A stretch of 64,000 nt of DNA, taken from positions 434,001 to 498,000 of the forward strand of contig JAESUZ010001712.1 in assembly GCA_017311185.1 (NCBI GenBank), in the 5' to 3' direction. The DNA comes from Proteles cristata cristata (lineage: Eukaryota; Chordata; Mammalia; Carnivora; Hyaenidae). Below the pieces are notes generated by a model. That model was not told the origin of the DNA, searched no databases, and saw only the letters and a list, made by a program, of their open reading frames with translations. A program made the position numbers and the translations under genes. Numbering within the stretch: position 1 is the stretch's first letter; each line of letters starts with the position of its first letter. Shown here in pieces: positions 58,901 through 61,535 of the stretch.

Positions 58901-61206
58901 TGCTTGCTGGTGATGTGATTCTGTTCCAGTCCACGTCTTTTTCTTTTGTCTCCCTTTTCATTGGTTTCTTCCACTTGCTAATAGTTGTTGTTCACACCTC
59001 ATTTTGCCACGGTAAGTTCAGTCTGCCGTGCCCCAGTTCTTTCCTGGAGGAGGAGAGAATGTGGTGAGTTCAAGGCATTTGCTTGAGGCAGGACACTCAT
59101 GTCTGAGGAACTGTCTGCCTGTGGGGTAGTTGCCCTTGGAGCAGTCACTGCTGCTGCCTCAGGCCGCAGTGTGGGGGGCAGCTGGGTGGTGTGTCAGGCA
59201 GCATGGCTGGCATGTACAGGGCAGTCACACCATTCAGCATAATTACTATTATTATTTTTATGTTTATTTATTTTGACAGAAACAGAGACAGCTTGTGTGG
59301 GGGTTGGGGGGGGGAGACAGAGAATCCCAAGCAGGTTCAGCACTGTCAGCCCAGAGCCCGTTGAGGGACTCGAACTCACCAAATCTTGAGAGCATGGTCT
59401 GAGCTGAAATCAAGAGTCGGATGCATAACCAACTGAGCCACCCAGGTGCCCCTGGCATAATTGTTTAAAGGTGTAAGCTGGAGGTCCTCGATATGGATAT
59501 TCTTATATCATTAGAGCGTATGTGTAGGAGGAGAGAACAAATAAAGAGAACATACGTTTTGCTTCTGTTCTTATATCTGCAAAGTCTTTTGAAACATTTC
59601 CTGGTGCCCAGCAGGTGAAAATAGTGTCATCTGTGAGCAGGGATTGCTGCTAGACAGTAGTTAATTTCAGACTCCTCTCGTTTTCTGCTGAGGCAGGGAA
59701 ATTACTTCACAGTTAGCGTTTGCTTTTTTGGAAAAATGTTTTCATTTTGGAGGTCCTTTAGGATTCTTGGAGGGTTCTAGATTTCTGCTTTATCTCTAGT
59801 CCTATAGGAGGTTTAATGGAGGGAAATAATGGAGTACTTGTGTTAAAACCCTCACAGTTCGTAACCTTTTAACTTTGATTTTTCTACAGCTTTTGACCGT
59901 ATTTGGGAATTTTCTAGAGAAACCGGTTGTCATGGAAATCTTCAGCCCACATTATAACACACTAGTGCATATGTTTGACGTGGAGTTGGATATGTGTAAG
60001 CAGTTGTATAATGAACACATGAGGCAGGTAAGTAGGGGGTGATGTTGAGCGCATCCACAGCATCATGTTTGCAGGTGATGGCCATCATTTGGGACTTGAT
60101 TTAATGATACCTAAAGATTAGATATGGGCACTAAACCTTTTATGCCTTCACTTAATTTGTTTCCTTATGCAGATGAGCTTGGCTTAGGACTATAACTCTA
60201 CTAATCAAGTTCATAACACATACATTTTATGTATTTGTATTTTAAAACTACCAAAATGAACAATTGCTTACAAGGTTGGAATACATTCTGATTAAATATT
60301 TCCTTTCTTCCTCTTCACCAAAATATCAATTTGCAGATTGAATATGGAAATGTAGTTCTCCACAGGAATATGCCTTTTACCGCAGGCAACATCAAATGGG
60401 CTAAGGAGGTCCTTGAACGACTTCAAACATTTTGGTCCAGTTTTGCATCTCTCCGGTATTTGTAAGTTATTAGGCTTATTTCATGGTAAAACCATCCTAA
60501 TGAAACAGGCAAATTTTATGGAAGTCAGAGAGCTGTTTATTTTAGCACTTAAAGAGTCATTGCCCTATTTAACTCTTCATTGGCTCAGTTCATTGAGAAG
60601 GATTCATCCCTATGCTTTTAAAATACATGCAGTGGGACTCTTAAAACTTCATATCTTTAGGTCCATACATAATTTTTCACTTTTCCTTTTCACTACAATA
60701 TGTGGGTAGCTTTTTGTTACTTTTCTTGAGTAACTAGCACTCCTTTTATTTTGTAGACTTTCTGTACTTTCCTCTTTTCTTTGTTGGAATTGGTAATTTT
60801 CTGACGTTGACATGGAGTTACATCTTTGGAGTTCTGTTAATTTCATAACTGTCTTTTAAGGCAACAACAATTCATAACCATTATTTGGCATTTATTTCTA
60901 TTCATGTTTTTTATAGTGCATTTTATCATACTTTCTATTGTATATTTTATTGTAAAGTAATCATGCTGATATCTAATATATAGAAAAGAAGAAAAATCAT
61001 ATTCCTACAGATTCTTGGAAAGTCCTGATGATGCCGTCGTTTATCAGAAGTATACTGAAATGACAGCTTTGCTAGACCAATTTGAAAATTCTATCTATGA
61101 TGAATGGAAAAGTAACGTTGATGAAATCTGTGAATTCAATTTGAATCAACCCTTGGTTAAATTCAGTGCCATAAATGGTCTTCTCAGTGTCAACTTTGAC
61201 CGAAAG
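3572..61206 (+). CDS. DNAH11: DNAH11 5' part (exons 1-12 joined), axonemal dynein heavy chain tail
   Basis: The twelve exons listed separately join without frame break into 725 codons; every intron is GT-AG. The product is the N-terminal tail of a heavy chain of the outer dynein arm, an ATP-driven microtubule motor on the A-tubule of motile cilia. The tail dimerises with a partner heavy chain (DNAH5 in human respiratory cilia) and binds the intermediate chains. Recognition rests on exon-by-exon similarity to remembered human DNAH11, for example the motifs [26 protein letters not shown] and NLNQPLVKF. The paralogues DNAH9 and DNAH17 share the layout but match less well. The dynein N-terminal region 1 starts near residue 240 in exon 4 and is nearly complete here; linker, AAA+ ring, stalk and microtubule-binding domain are outside the window. 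Intron phases are 0,0,2,0,1,0,0,0,0,0,2,0. In humans, loss of DNAH11 causes primary ciliary dyskinesia. Confidence 0.96.
4478..4620 (-). mobile_element. Carnivore SINE, head missing
   Basis: Antisense copy in intron 1 ('CAGAGAGAGCATGAGCAGGG', 'GAGCAGACTCGATCCC', 'CTTGAGCCAAAATCAAG'). The tRNA-like head that should end in GGTGCCCC is absent. Confidence 0.65.
5348..5491 (+). CDS. DNAH11: DNAH11 exon 2 (residues 117-164)
   Basis: Acceptor TTGTTTCAG|ATT, donor GAG|GTACTG, phase 0 on both sides, 48 codons. It encodes [20 protein letters not shown] followed by [17 protein letters not shown] and AFLDE. The VLFGEL...HVTAFLDE pattern corresponds to the 'VVCGDL...LEHLAALFSEV' position of the paralogue DNAH9, which supports family and exon assignment. 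The donor departs from consensus at +4 to +6 (GTACTG) and may be weak. Confidence 0.94.
6152..6325 (+). mobile_element. MER5A-type hAT DNA transposon relic
   Basis: Begins CAGTGGTTCGCAAACTTT and ends with the inverse AAACTTTGAGAGCTTCAG. Internal 'ATTATAATCACCTGGGGGAA' and 'TCCCCAGGTGATTCTAATGT' match MER5A, a short non-autonomous hAT-Charlie element. Confidence 0.75.
6483..6725 (-). mobile_element. Young carnivore SINE
   Basis: Near-consensus antisense copy. It is flanked by a 12-bp target-site duplication TCCCTTTGTCTT at 6471-6482 and 6726-6737. It carries the subfamily marker GATCATGACCTAAGCGAAAG. Confidence 0.93.
7430..7732 (+). mobile_element. Old mammal-wide repeat, left half
   Basis: The series 'CTCCCAAACTTCTCTCTCTA', 'CAAACTTGGAGATCC', 'CCAAACCTACTGTCCAAAGT' and 'AGCCAGGAACTTTCTGAGAC' resembles an abundant old mammalian repeat that I cannot name with confidence. 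Its continuation appears at 8409-8700, on the far side of an L1 fragment. Confidence 0.4.
7733..8408 (+). mobile_element. L1 3' end, sense
   Basis: Starts in the last part of ORF2 ('TGCTGGTGGGAATGCAAACT', 'GCACTACTGGGTATTTATCC') and runs through the 3' UTR ('ATGAGCACTGGGTGTTGTAT', 'TATGTTAACTAACTTGG') to a poly(A) tail. 5'-truncated, with no intact frame. It interrupts an older repeat. Confidence 0.9.
8409..8700 (+). mobile_element. Old mammal-wide repeat, right half
   Basis: 'GAATCCTCCTCCTTTCTCTC', 'TTCACTGCTACCACTCAGGG', 'GGATTCTTTTGAAGCATGAG' and 'CAGAACATGTTGCTTCTCAG' continue the element begun at 7430. Same uncertainty of family. Confidence 0.4.
8835..9069 (+). mobile_element. Young carnivore SINE
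   Basis: Complete sense copy, head GGGGCGCCTGGGTGGC, tail of about 20 A. A 12-bp target-site duplication GATGAAATCCCT lies at 8821-8832 and 9070-9081. Confidence 0.95.
9271..9518 (-). mobile_element. Carnivore SINE with expanded GA tract
   Basis: Antisense copy with a (GA)n run at 9299-9347. Target-site duplication CTCAAATATCTTTA (9257-9270) and CTCAAATGTCTTTT (9519-9532). With the sense copy at 8835 it forms a tail-to-tail inverted pair. Confidence 0.9.
9701..9845 (-). mobile_element. L1 3' UTR fragment, antisense
   Basis: 'TTGGCTCACATACAGTGTGT', 'TTCTCTTGGTTTTGGGGGTA' and 'ACCCAGTGCTCTTCCCAACA' are the reverse complement of the carnivore L1 3' end, as also seen at 12640-12760 and 37980-38060. 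Confidence 0.8.
9873..10070 (+). mobile_element. Carnivore SINE
   Basis: Sense copy with 'GGGGCACCTGGGTTGCTCAG', 'CACAGGTTCAAGCCC' and the tail 'AAATAGATAAACATTAAAAA'. Moderately diverged. Confidence 0.9.
10183..10398 (+). mobile_element. Young carnivore SINE
   Basis: Near-consensus sense copy (head GGGGCGCCTGGGTGGCTTAG, tail AAATAAATAAAACATT plus poly(A)). Flanked by short imperfect repeats around TTTAAAAATGTT. Confidence 0.93.
11302..11514 (+). mobile_element. Young carnivore SINE
   Basis: Near-consensus sense copy. Target-site duplication AAAAGGAGTAAATT (11288-11301) and AAAAGGAGTGAATT (11515-11528), one mismatch. Confidence 0.94.
12105..12290 (+). mobile_element. Old repeat related to 7430-7732
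   Basis: 'TATCTCCAGCCCAGATCACT', 'CTAAACTTCAGGCTTAGGTA' and 'CCAAAGCTGAACTCCCAATC' follow the same order as the element at 7430. Family not assigned. Confidence 0.35.
12366..12584 (-). mobile_element. Carnivore SINE
   Basis: Antisense copy with a GA run, 'AATCCCAAGCAGGCTCTATG' and the final 'GAGCCACCCAGGTGCCC'. Flanked on both sides by GTTATTT; the same target sequence recurs at the far end of the next L1. Confidence 0.9.
12811..13025 (-). mobile_element. Young carnivore SINE nested in L1 3' UTR
   Basis: Near-consensus antisense copy with the GATCATGACCTAAGCGAAAG marker, flanked by CTCTCAATTTGTTCTCT and CTCTCAGTTCTCT. L1 sequence resumes directly after it, so it is younger than the L1. Confidence 0.93.
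13199..13226. repeat. (GT)14 microsatellite
   Basis: Uninterrupted GT dinucleotides within the antisense L1 3' region. Confidence 0.95.
13820..16740 (-). pseudogene. L1 ORF2 relic (endonuclease and reverse transcriptase)
   Basis: The piece at 15820-16305 contains [19 protein letters not shown] and FSRIDHIL from the apurinic-type endonuclease. The piece at 15218-15439 has [13 protein letters not shown] and [19 protein letters not shown] from the start of the reverse transcriptase. The piece at 14334-14633 has [20 protein letters not shown]. Pieces lie in different frames with stops, so it is a dead copy. Confidence 0.88.
16880..17676 (-). pseudogene. L1 ORF1 relic
   Basis: The ATG at 17676 opens [14 protein letters not shown]. 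The piece at 17144-17485 contains [20 protein letters not shown] and [19 protein letters not shown], typical of the RNA-binding ORF1 protein of mammalian L1. It is broken by frame changes upstream and downstream. Confidence 0.85.
19752..19943 (-). mobile_element. Carnivore SINE
   Basis: Antisense copy. Perfect 12-bp target-site duplication TGTTTTAAATGA at 19740-19751 and 19944-19955. Confidence 0.92.
20297..20510 (-). mobile_element. Young carnivore SINE
   Basis: Antisense copy with 'GATCATGACCTAAGCGAAAG'. It has lost a few bases near the B-box-like region. Target-site duplication around CTCTCTTTTT on both sides. Confidence 0.92.
20645..20857 (-). mobile_element. Carnivore SINE
   Basis: Antisense copy. 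Perfect 17-bp target-site duplication TCATCTTCAACATTTTA at 20628-20644 and 20858-20874. Confidence 0.94.
20989..21028. repeat. Two-copy tandem repeat, 20 bp
   Basis: CTTGTAGCAAAGGACTCTCA is followed directly by CTTGTAGCAAAGGAAACTCA, a small local duplication with two substitutions. Confidence 0.8.
21151..21572 (+). repeat. Left arm of inverted duplication bracketing exons 3-5
   Basis: The reverse complement aligns with 25101-25541. In a 215-base central part compared by hand, about 24 substitutions were counted (roughly 88% identity). Shared blocks include GGGAGCATCATGGAT, CTTTGTATTCCCAGG and TGATTCAAGTTTGATGGTCA in the orientation of the right arm. The arm has no SINE or L1 features that I recognise. 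It ends about 360 bp before exon 3. Confidence 0.88.
21930..22126 (+). CDS. DNAH11: DNAH11 exon 3 (residues 165-229 plus 2 nt)
   Basis: Acceptor TCTCTCTTTAG|ATA after a pyrimidine-rich tract, donor ACCAA|GTATGT, phase 2. It encodes [18 protein letters not shown], then [16 protein letters not shown] and [18 protein letters not shown]. This is the segment just before the dynein N-terminal region 1. The preceding intron is 16.4 kb. The left arm of an inverted duplication ends about 360 bp upstream of this exon. Confidence 0.95.
22275..22465 (-). mobile_element. Carnivore SINE in intron 3
   Basis: Antisense copy ('GGCAGAGGGAGAGAGAGAAT', 'CACGACCCTGGGATCCTGAC', 'GGCACCCAAGTGCCCC'), moderately diverged. 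Confidence 0.9.
22498..22727 (+). mobile_element. Young carnivore SINE in intron 3
   Basis: Near-consensus sense copy with a perfect 16-bp target-site duplication AAAAGTAGGCTGTGAG at 22482-22497 and 22728-22743. With the preceding copy it fills about half of the 852-bp intron 3. Confidence 0.95.
22979..23177 (+). CDS. DNAH11: DNAH11 exon 4 (end of codon 230, residues 231-296)
   Basis: The acceptor TTACTCTTTTCAG|TGT at 22979 is preceded by a strong pyrimidine tract and restores the frame left open by exon 3. Two AG dinucleotides a few bases downstream (22991-22992 and 22993-22994) would break it. The donor is CAA|GTAAGG, phase 0. The exon encodes [20 protein letters not shown], where the dynein heavy chain N-terminal region 1 begins, and ends with [16 protein letters not shown], a motif shared with other outer-arm heavy chains. 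Compared with remembered human DNAH11, the exon start seems about three codons longer. Confidence 0.92.
23820..24056 (+). mobile_element. Carnivore SINE in intron 4
   Basis: Sense copy ending 112 bp before exon 5. Target-site duplication AAATACCGTGTGT at 23805-23817 and 24057-24069. The tail carries a (TGTC)n run at about 23990-24014. Confidence 0.92.
24169..24268 (+). CDS. DNAH11: DNAH11 exon 5 (residues 297-329 plus 1 nt)
   Basis: Acceptor CTTCAATTTAG|CTT, donor AATG|GTAAGA (strong), phase 1, 100 nt. It encodes [20 protein letters not shown] followed by [13 protein letters not shown], matching the 'LQSSYFPAFK' stretch of DNAH9. Exon 5 is the last of the three exons bracketed by the inverted repeat arms. 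Confidence 0.95.
25101..25541 (-). repeat. Right arm of inverted duplication bracketing exons 3-5
   Basis: Inverse of 21151-21572, lying about 830 bp after exon 5. Compared with the left arm it has a T/G-rich insertion near 25206-25222. Its left border is a TTTG-rich run (25074-25100); on the minus strand this reads as an A-rich tail AAAAAAACAAACAAACAAAC directly after the homologous part. Confidence 0.88.
25648..25850 (-). mobile_element. MER20-type hAT DNA transposon relic
   Basis: 'AGCATTTTGGGCAGGATGTT', 'ATTAAAAATGTCTCCAGACA' and 'TTGCCAAATGACCCCTGGGG' match the short non-autonomous MER20 element in inverse orientation. Confidence 0.75.
26578..26685 (-). mobile_element. Short carnivore SINE, older type
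   Basis: Poly(T) followed by AAGTAAGCTCTACCCCCACC, GGGGCTTGACCTCATGATTC and TGAGCCAGCCAGGAACC: a CAN-SINE lacking the CT-rich part. Target-site duplication TGACTAATTT at 26568-26577 and 26686-26695. Confidence 0.85.
26825..26990 (-). mobile_element. Old L1 3' end, antisense
   Basis: 'TTAAAATTGAGGCAAAATTC', 'CCATTTTAAAGTGTAGAGTT' and 'TTCACAGTGTTGTACAAACT' correspond to the 3' end of old mammalian L1M elements. Confidence 0.75.
27460..27671 (+). CDS. DNAH11: DNAH11 exon 6 (residues 330-400)
   Basis: Acceptor TTTTCTTGCAG|CTC, donor CAG|GTATGT, 212 nt. It encodes [18 protein letters not shown], then [29 protein letters not shown] and [12 protein letters not shown]. The helix-rich pattern with 'HxxCLIW...Y..P.R...LLQE.CNLLI' is a hallmark of the dynein heavy chain N-terminal region 1 in outer-arm dyneins. 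Confidence 0.96.
28167..28253. repeat. Compound (TA)n(CA)n microsatellite
   Basis: TA runs at 28167-28178 and 28185-28203 are followed by about 22 CA units up to 28253, directly next to a SINE. Confidence 0.95.
28254..28386 (-). mobile_element. Carnivore SINE
   Basis: Antisense copy with a shortened GA region, CACGACCCTGGGATCATGAC and the end GAGCCACCCAGGTGCCCC. The CA microsatellite sits at its A-tail side. Confidence 0.88.
28541..28894 (-). mobile_element. MLT1-type solo LTR (MaLR), antisense
   Basis: Reverse complement of an old non-coding LTR of the ERVL-MaLR group: 'GTCTTAGTCTGCTTGAGCTG', 'ATACCACAGACTGGGTGGCT', 'TGTGTCATCACATGGTGGAG' and 'GTTCACACCATAGCAA' in order. No internal retroviral coding sequence is attached. 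Confidence 0.75.
29471..29699 (+). mobile_element. Carnivore SINE, diverged
   Basis: Sense copy ('GTGTCTGCGTGGCTTAGTCA', 'GAATTCGAGCCCTATCTTAG', CT-rich tail) between A-rich borders. Confidence 0.82.
30100..30270 (+). mobile_element. MIR-like fragment
   Basis: 'GGGCTTTGTGCTCGGACAAA', 'TTAAATTGCTTCTTCAGACT' and 'GAGATAACCTACGTGGAATG' follow the MIR pattern weakly. Confidence 0.45.
30289..30375. repeat. (TTCC)n(CT)n microsatellite
   Basis: About 14 TTCC units (30289-30345) followed by CT repeats to about 30375, at the tail end of an antisense SINE and inside its target-site duplication. Confidence 0.96.
30376..30570 (-). mobile_element. Carnivore SINE with expanded tail
   Basis: Antisense copy. 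Target-site duplication AGTCAAACCTATTTCT (30275-30290) and AGTCAAAGGTATTTCT (30571-30586), two mismatches. The tail has become the TTCC/CT microsatellite. Confidence 0.92.
31200..31395 (+). mobile_element. MIR
   Basis: 'GCACTGTGTATTGCCTGTTA', 'AATCCTCTAACAGCAATATG', 'AAGTCCAGAGAGGATAAAGA' and 'CAGTTTGTAAATGGCAGAGT' follow the MIR consensus order. Confidence 0.8.
31419..31603 (-). mobile_element. Carnivore SINE
   Basis: Antisense copy ('AACTGGGGGAGGGGCAGAGA', 'TTTGGGATCATGACCTGAGC', 'GAGCCACCTAGGTGCCCC'). Confidence 0.9.
32025..32440 (-). mobile_element. Old carnivore SINE split by a younger SINE
   Basis: The tail (32025-32050) and body (32273-32440, 'CACTAGTGGAGGAGGGGGCA', 'CTTGGAATCATGACCTGAGC', 'CACATAGATGCCCC') of one antisense SINE are separated by the insertion at 32051-32257. 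Confidence 0.8.
32051..32257 (-). mobile_element. Carnivore SINE nested in an older SINE
   Basis: Complete antisense copy. 15-bp target-site duplication CAAAAAATCTATTTT at 32035-32049 and 32258-32272. Confidence 0.92.
33361..33560 (+). mobile_element. Carnivore SINE, diverged
   Basis: Sense copy with CTCCTGGGTTGGCCCAGTGT, CATGTCAGGCTCCATGCAGA, a CT-rich stretch and the end AAATAAATAAACATAAAAAA. Confidence 0.82.
33840..33960 (+). mobile_element. MIR fragment
   Basis: 'TTTTGCAGATAAGGAAACTG' followed by 'CATCACATAAGCAGTTAGTG' is the MIR core. Confidence 0.75.
34911..35023 (-). mobile_element. Short carnivore SINE, older type
   Basis: CT and T run, then 'AACATGGGGCTTGAACTCAT', 'GAGATGGAGTCAAATGCTGG' and 'TGAGCCAGCCAGGTGCC'. 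Same type as 26578-26685. Confidence 0.85.
35641..35806 (-). mobile_element. Carnivore SINE next to exon 7 acceptor
   Basis: Antisense copy ('GATGTGCAGGGGAGGGATAC', 'CACGACCCTGGGAGCATGAC', 'AACTGACTGAACCAGGTACC'), with several small losses. It ends 29 bp before exon 7. Confidence 0.88.
35836..36066 (+). CDS. DNAH11: DNAH11 exon 7 (residues 401-477)
   Basis: Acceptor TTAAATCCTAG|GCA, donor GAG|GTATTT, 77 codons, phase 0 on both sides. It encodes [20 protein letters not shown], then [19 protein letters not shown] and [20 protein letters not shown]. The YLSPEDLL and WDFQS.LVF.R.D.FL motifs are shared with DNAH9. The acceptor tract is short because an antisense SINE ends 29 bp upstream. Confidence 0.95.
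36632..36826 (-). mobile_element. Carnivore SINE
   Basis: Antisense copy in intron 7 ('TATTTTTGAGAGAAATAGAG', 'GATGTGGGGCTCGAACTGAG', 'GAGCCATCCAGACACCCC'). Confidence 0.9.
37455..37622 (+). CDS. DNAH11: DNAH11 exon 8 (residues 478-533)
   Basis: Acceptor TATGTTTTTTTCAAAG|GAT, donor ATG|GTAATG, 56 codons, phase 0. It encodes [20 protein letters not shown] followed by [19 protein letters not shown] and KQSTYDPSD. The helical segment 'L.FEKL...EF.G..G..L..Q...M.EEF.E' aligns with the equivalent exon of DNAH9. Intron 8 after it is 16.1 kb and very rich in L1. Confidence 0.95.
37958..40442 (-). mobile_element. Recent 5'-truncated L1, antisense
   Basis: A poly(A) tail (T run 37958-37977 on this strand), the 3' UTR and the 3' part of ORF2. 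A perfect 17-bp target-site duplication TATTTTAGCCTTTTCCT lies at 37941-37957 and 40443-40459. The insert is about 2.5 kb. The long reverse transcriptase frame and low divergence mark it as young. Confidence 0.95.
38500..40442 (-). pseudogene. L1 ORF2 3' part (reverse transcriptase)
   Basis: One frame is open from the truncation point to 39584. It includes [64 protein letters not shown] and the catalytic box [11 protein letters not shown] frame change at about 39590 (…KWKTFHAHG, stop) separates it from the C-terminal pieces at 38883-39293 ([19 protein letters not shown]) and 38502-38798. The 5' half with the endonuclease is missing, so it cannot move by itself. Confidence 0.92.
41738..41961 (-). 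mobile_element. Young carnivore SINE
   Basis: Almost consensus antisense copy. Perfect 15-bp target-site duplication TATTTGGTGCTTTTT at 41723-41737 and 41962-41976. Confidence 0.95.
42500..42670 (-). mobile_element. Old L1 3' end, antisense
   Basis: 'TTGAAATTTATTTGACATAT', 'GCAGATTAAAGGTACACAAT' and 'CGATAATTAGCACCTCTGTC' match the inverse of an old L1 3' terminus. Confidence 0.7.
42925..43120 (+). mobile_element. MIR
   Basis: 'AATATTTACTCAGCAATTGC', 'TTAATTCTCACGTTAATCCT' and 'AGTAAATTGTCTGAGATTGC' follow MIR order. Confidence 0.65.
43369..43604 (+). mobile_element. Carnivore SINE
   Basis: Sense copy: GGGGCACCTGGGTGGCTCAC, GGCCATGATCTGATAGTTTG, CT-rich part, (AAAT)n tail. Confidence 0.92.
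44150..45030 (+). other. Possible old L1 5' UTR, unassigned
   Basis: A block of more even GC content without SINE marks. 'CTTCTGTTTCTGGGAAGATG' at its start and 'CAATTGAAAAATGATACCAA' near its end recall old L1 5' regions. It abuts an antisense L1. I cannot name the family and see no gene. Confidence 0.3.
45040..48056 (-). mobile_element. Old L1 with 5' end, antisense
   Basis: On the minus strand: 5' end near 48056 ('TTCTAAGATGATAGCAGAGT'), a 5' UTR of about 1 kb rich in CAGCC/CTGGC, an ORF1 relic (about 46000-46850, coiled-coil and RNA-binding region in broken frames), the inter-ORF part and the start of the ORF2 endonuclease (45060-45300). The rest of ORF2 is absent. A separate L1 3' piece is inserted at 45605-45965. 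Confidence 0.82.
45605..45965 (-). mobile_element. L1 3' end inserted in older L1
   Basis: 'TTAAATTCTAGTTAGTTAAC', 'GTGATTCGTCACTACATAGA' and 'CTCCTTAATACCCACCACCC' are the inverse of a carnivore L1 3' UTR. It interrupts the antisense L1 between its ORF1 and ORF2 parts. Confidence 0.8.
48126..48308 (-). mobile_element. Carnivore SINE
   Basis: Antisense copy. Target-site duplication TGGGAGGTAAGATT (48112-48125) and TGGGAGGAAAGATT (48309-48322), one mismatch. Confidence 0.9.
49871..50060 (-). mobile_element. Carnivore SINE inside old L1
   Basis: Antisense copy ('GATGTGGGATTCGAACTCGG', 'GATCACCCAGGTGCCCC'). Confidence 0.9.
50072..50215 (-). mobile_element. Old L1 3' end, antisense
   Basis: 'AAAATGAGATACAACCAACG', 'TAACATTGTACTAGTTTCAT' and 'TAGTTAACATCCATCCTAAC' fit the inverse of an old L1 3' terminus. 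Confidence 0.55.
50292..50501 (+). mobile_element. Carnivore SINE inside old L1
   Basis: Sense copy with GGGGCATCTGGGTGGCTCAG, GTTTGAGCCCCACATTGGGC and an A-rich tail. Flanked by AAAACTTCGCAAAAG and AAAACTTCCCCAAAGG. Confidence 0.92.
51045..51440 (+). mobile_element. Old repeat related to 7430-8700
   Basis: 'TATATTCAACTGCCCACTCA', 'TTAAATGGCACACATGATGT' and 'GAGTGCCTTTTAGAAGCTAA' follow the same unassigned mammalian repeat as in intron 2. Confidence 0.35.
51441..53758. other. Intron 8, right part
   Basis: Holds a (GA)n run (51844-51867), a MIR (52735-52930) and otherwise sequence without recognised features. A purine-rich block (51715-52490) may be an old repeat but I could not identify it. 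No exon candidate that extends the dynein frame. Confidence 0.5.
52735..52930 (+). mobile_element. MIR
   Basis: 'GTGGGCTCTGGACTCAGGTT', 'GGTTCTGCCAGTGACTGTGG', 'CCCCTGTAAAATGGAAACAA' and 'TGAATAAATGTTAGCTGTCA' are a near-complete MIR in order. Confidence 0.85.
53759..53875 (+). CDS. DNAH11: DNAH11 exon 9 (residues 534-572)
   Basis: Acceptor TTGAATTTTACAG|GAA, donor AAG|GTTAGT, 39 codons, phase 0. It encodes [20 protein letters not shown] followed by [19 protein letters not shown]. The DRRLGTI motif is strongly conserved among axonemal heavy chains and marks the middle of the N-terminal region 1. Confidence 0.95.
53876..55213. other. Intron 9, left part
   Basis: Non-coding; no repeat is recognised with confidence. 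Around 54900-55030 ('TGACATCATATGCTGGCCCT', 'TTCACTTAGCAGTCAACCAT') resembles an old repeat also hinted at near 43990-44120. Poly(T) at 55143-55161. Confidence 0.5.
55214..55513 (+). mobile_element. Carnivore SINE with long CT/C tract
   Basis: Sense copy. Its pyrimidine part is expanded to (CT)n followed by C-rich runs (55370-55450). Ends 'AAGTAAATACATAAACATTT'. Confidence 0.9.
55514..55711 (-). mobile_element. Carnivore SINE, tail-to-tail with the previous
   Basis: Antisense copy with an expanded GA/ACAGAG region (55568-55615) and the end 'GAGTCACCCAGGTGCCCC'. It directly follows the sense copy. Confidence 0.9.
55712..57373. other. Intron 9, middle part without recognised repeats
   Basis: Non-coding sequence. 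No SINE, L1 or exon evidence seen. Short open frames on both strands lack any family resemblance. Confidence 0.5.
57374..58230 (-). mobile_element. L1 3' end, antisense, split by a SINE
   Basis: 'TAATTAACATACAGTGTTAC', 'GCAAATGGCAAGATTTCATT', 'TTGTTGATGGACACTTGGGT' and 'AGTAGTGCAATTACTGGATC' are the inverse of the L1 3' UTR and ORF2 end. A SINE interrupts it at 57449-57691. Confidence 0.88.
57449..57691 (+). mobile_element. Carnivore SINE nested in L1, head truncated
   Basis: Sense copy lacking the first bases of the head and ending in a long A-rich tail. Perfect 15-bp target-site duplication AATTCTGTACATTAC at 57434-57448 and 57692-57706. Confidence 0.93.
58480..58680 (-). mobile_element. 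MIR
   Basis: 'CCACTAGTTGAGTGAATTTG', 'CTCAGTTTTCTCATGTGAAA' and 'GTACCTGGCACCTTGCAAGC' fit MIR; the order suits MIR read on either strand, so the strand is uncertain. Confidence 0.6.
58681..59247. other. Intron 9, non-coding stretch
   Basis: No repeat or gene recognised. GC is somewhat higher than around it, but there is no CpG enrichment. Confidence 0.45.
59248..59453 (-). mobile_element. Carnivore SINE
   Basis: Antisense copy with a G-run (59301-59314), 'AATCCCAAGCAGGTTCAGCA' and 'GAGCCACCCAGGTGCCCC'. Ends about 440 bp before exon 10. Confidence 0.9.
59890..60027 (+). CDS. DNAH11: DNAH11 exon 10 (residues 573-618)
   Basis: Acceptor GATTTTTCTACAG|CTT, donor CAG|GTAAGT (perfect consensus), 46 codons, phase 0. 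It encodes [18 protein letters not shown], then [19 protein letters not shown]. The GN.LE.P motif after 'FK' at the exon 9 junction is conserved with DNAH9. Intron 10 is only 309 bp and appears free of repeats. Confidence 0.95.
60337..60461 (+). CDS. DNAH11: DNAH11 exon 11 (residues 619-659 plus 2 nt)
   Basis: Acceptor ATATCAATTTGCAG|ATT, donor TATTT|GTAAGT, phase 2. It encodes [20 protein letters not shown] followed by [19 protein letters not shown]. The 'NMP..AG...WA.EL..R' motif is a signature of the dynein tail. Confidence 0.95.
61011..61206 (+). CDS. DNAH11: DNAH11 exon 12 (end of codon 660, residues 661-725)
   Basis: Acceptor TCATATTCCTACAG|ATT, donor AAG|GTAGGG, phase 0. It encodes [20 protein letters not shown], then [19 protein letters not shown] and [20 protein letters not shown]. 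This is the last exon in the window: no continuation that would match the next conserved segment is seen between 61207 and 64000, so intron 12 runs off the right edge. Confidence 0.95.
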
Positions 61207-61336
61207 GTAGGGGTTTGATGTTTGTAAGTTGTTTTATAGATGCTGTTTTTATTACAAGTTAATCTCTGATACTTCTAGTCATTTACATTTAATTTTGGGA
61301 GAATGTCAGTGCTACAAGGAATATAACTGGAAATAT

Positions 61337-61535
61337 ATTTTTAAAAATATGTTTATTTTTGATAGAAGAGAGAGAGCACCAGTGGGTGAAGGGCAGAGAG
61401 AAAGGGGGACAGAGGATGTGAACTAGGCTCCACGCTGACGACAGCCAGCCCAATGCCATGCTCAAACCCATGAACCACGAGACTGTGACTTGAATCGAGT
61501 TGCATGCTGAACTAACTGAGTCACACAGGTGCCCC
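61337..61535 (-). mobile_element. Carnivore SINE
   Basis: Antisense copy, 130 bp after exon 12 ('CCAGTGGGTGAAGGGCAGAG', 'CGAGACTGTGACTTGAATCG', 'GAGTCACACAGGTGCCCC'). Confidence 0.88.
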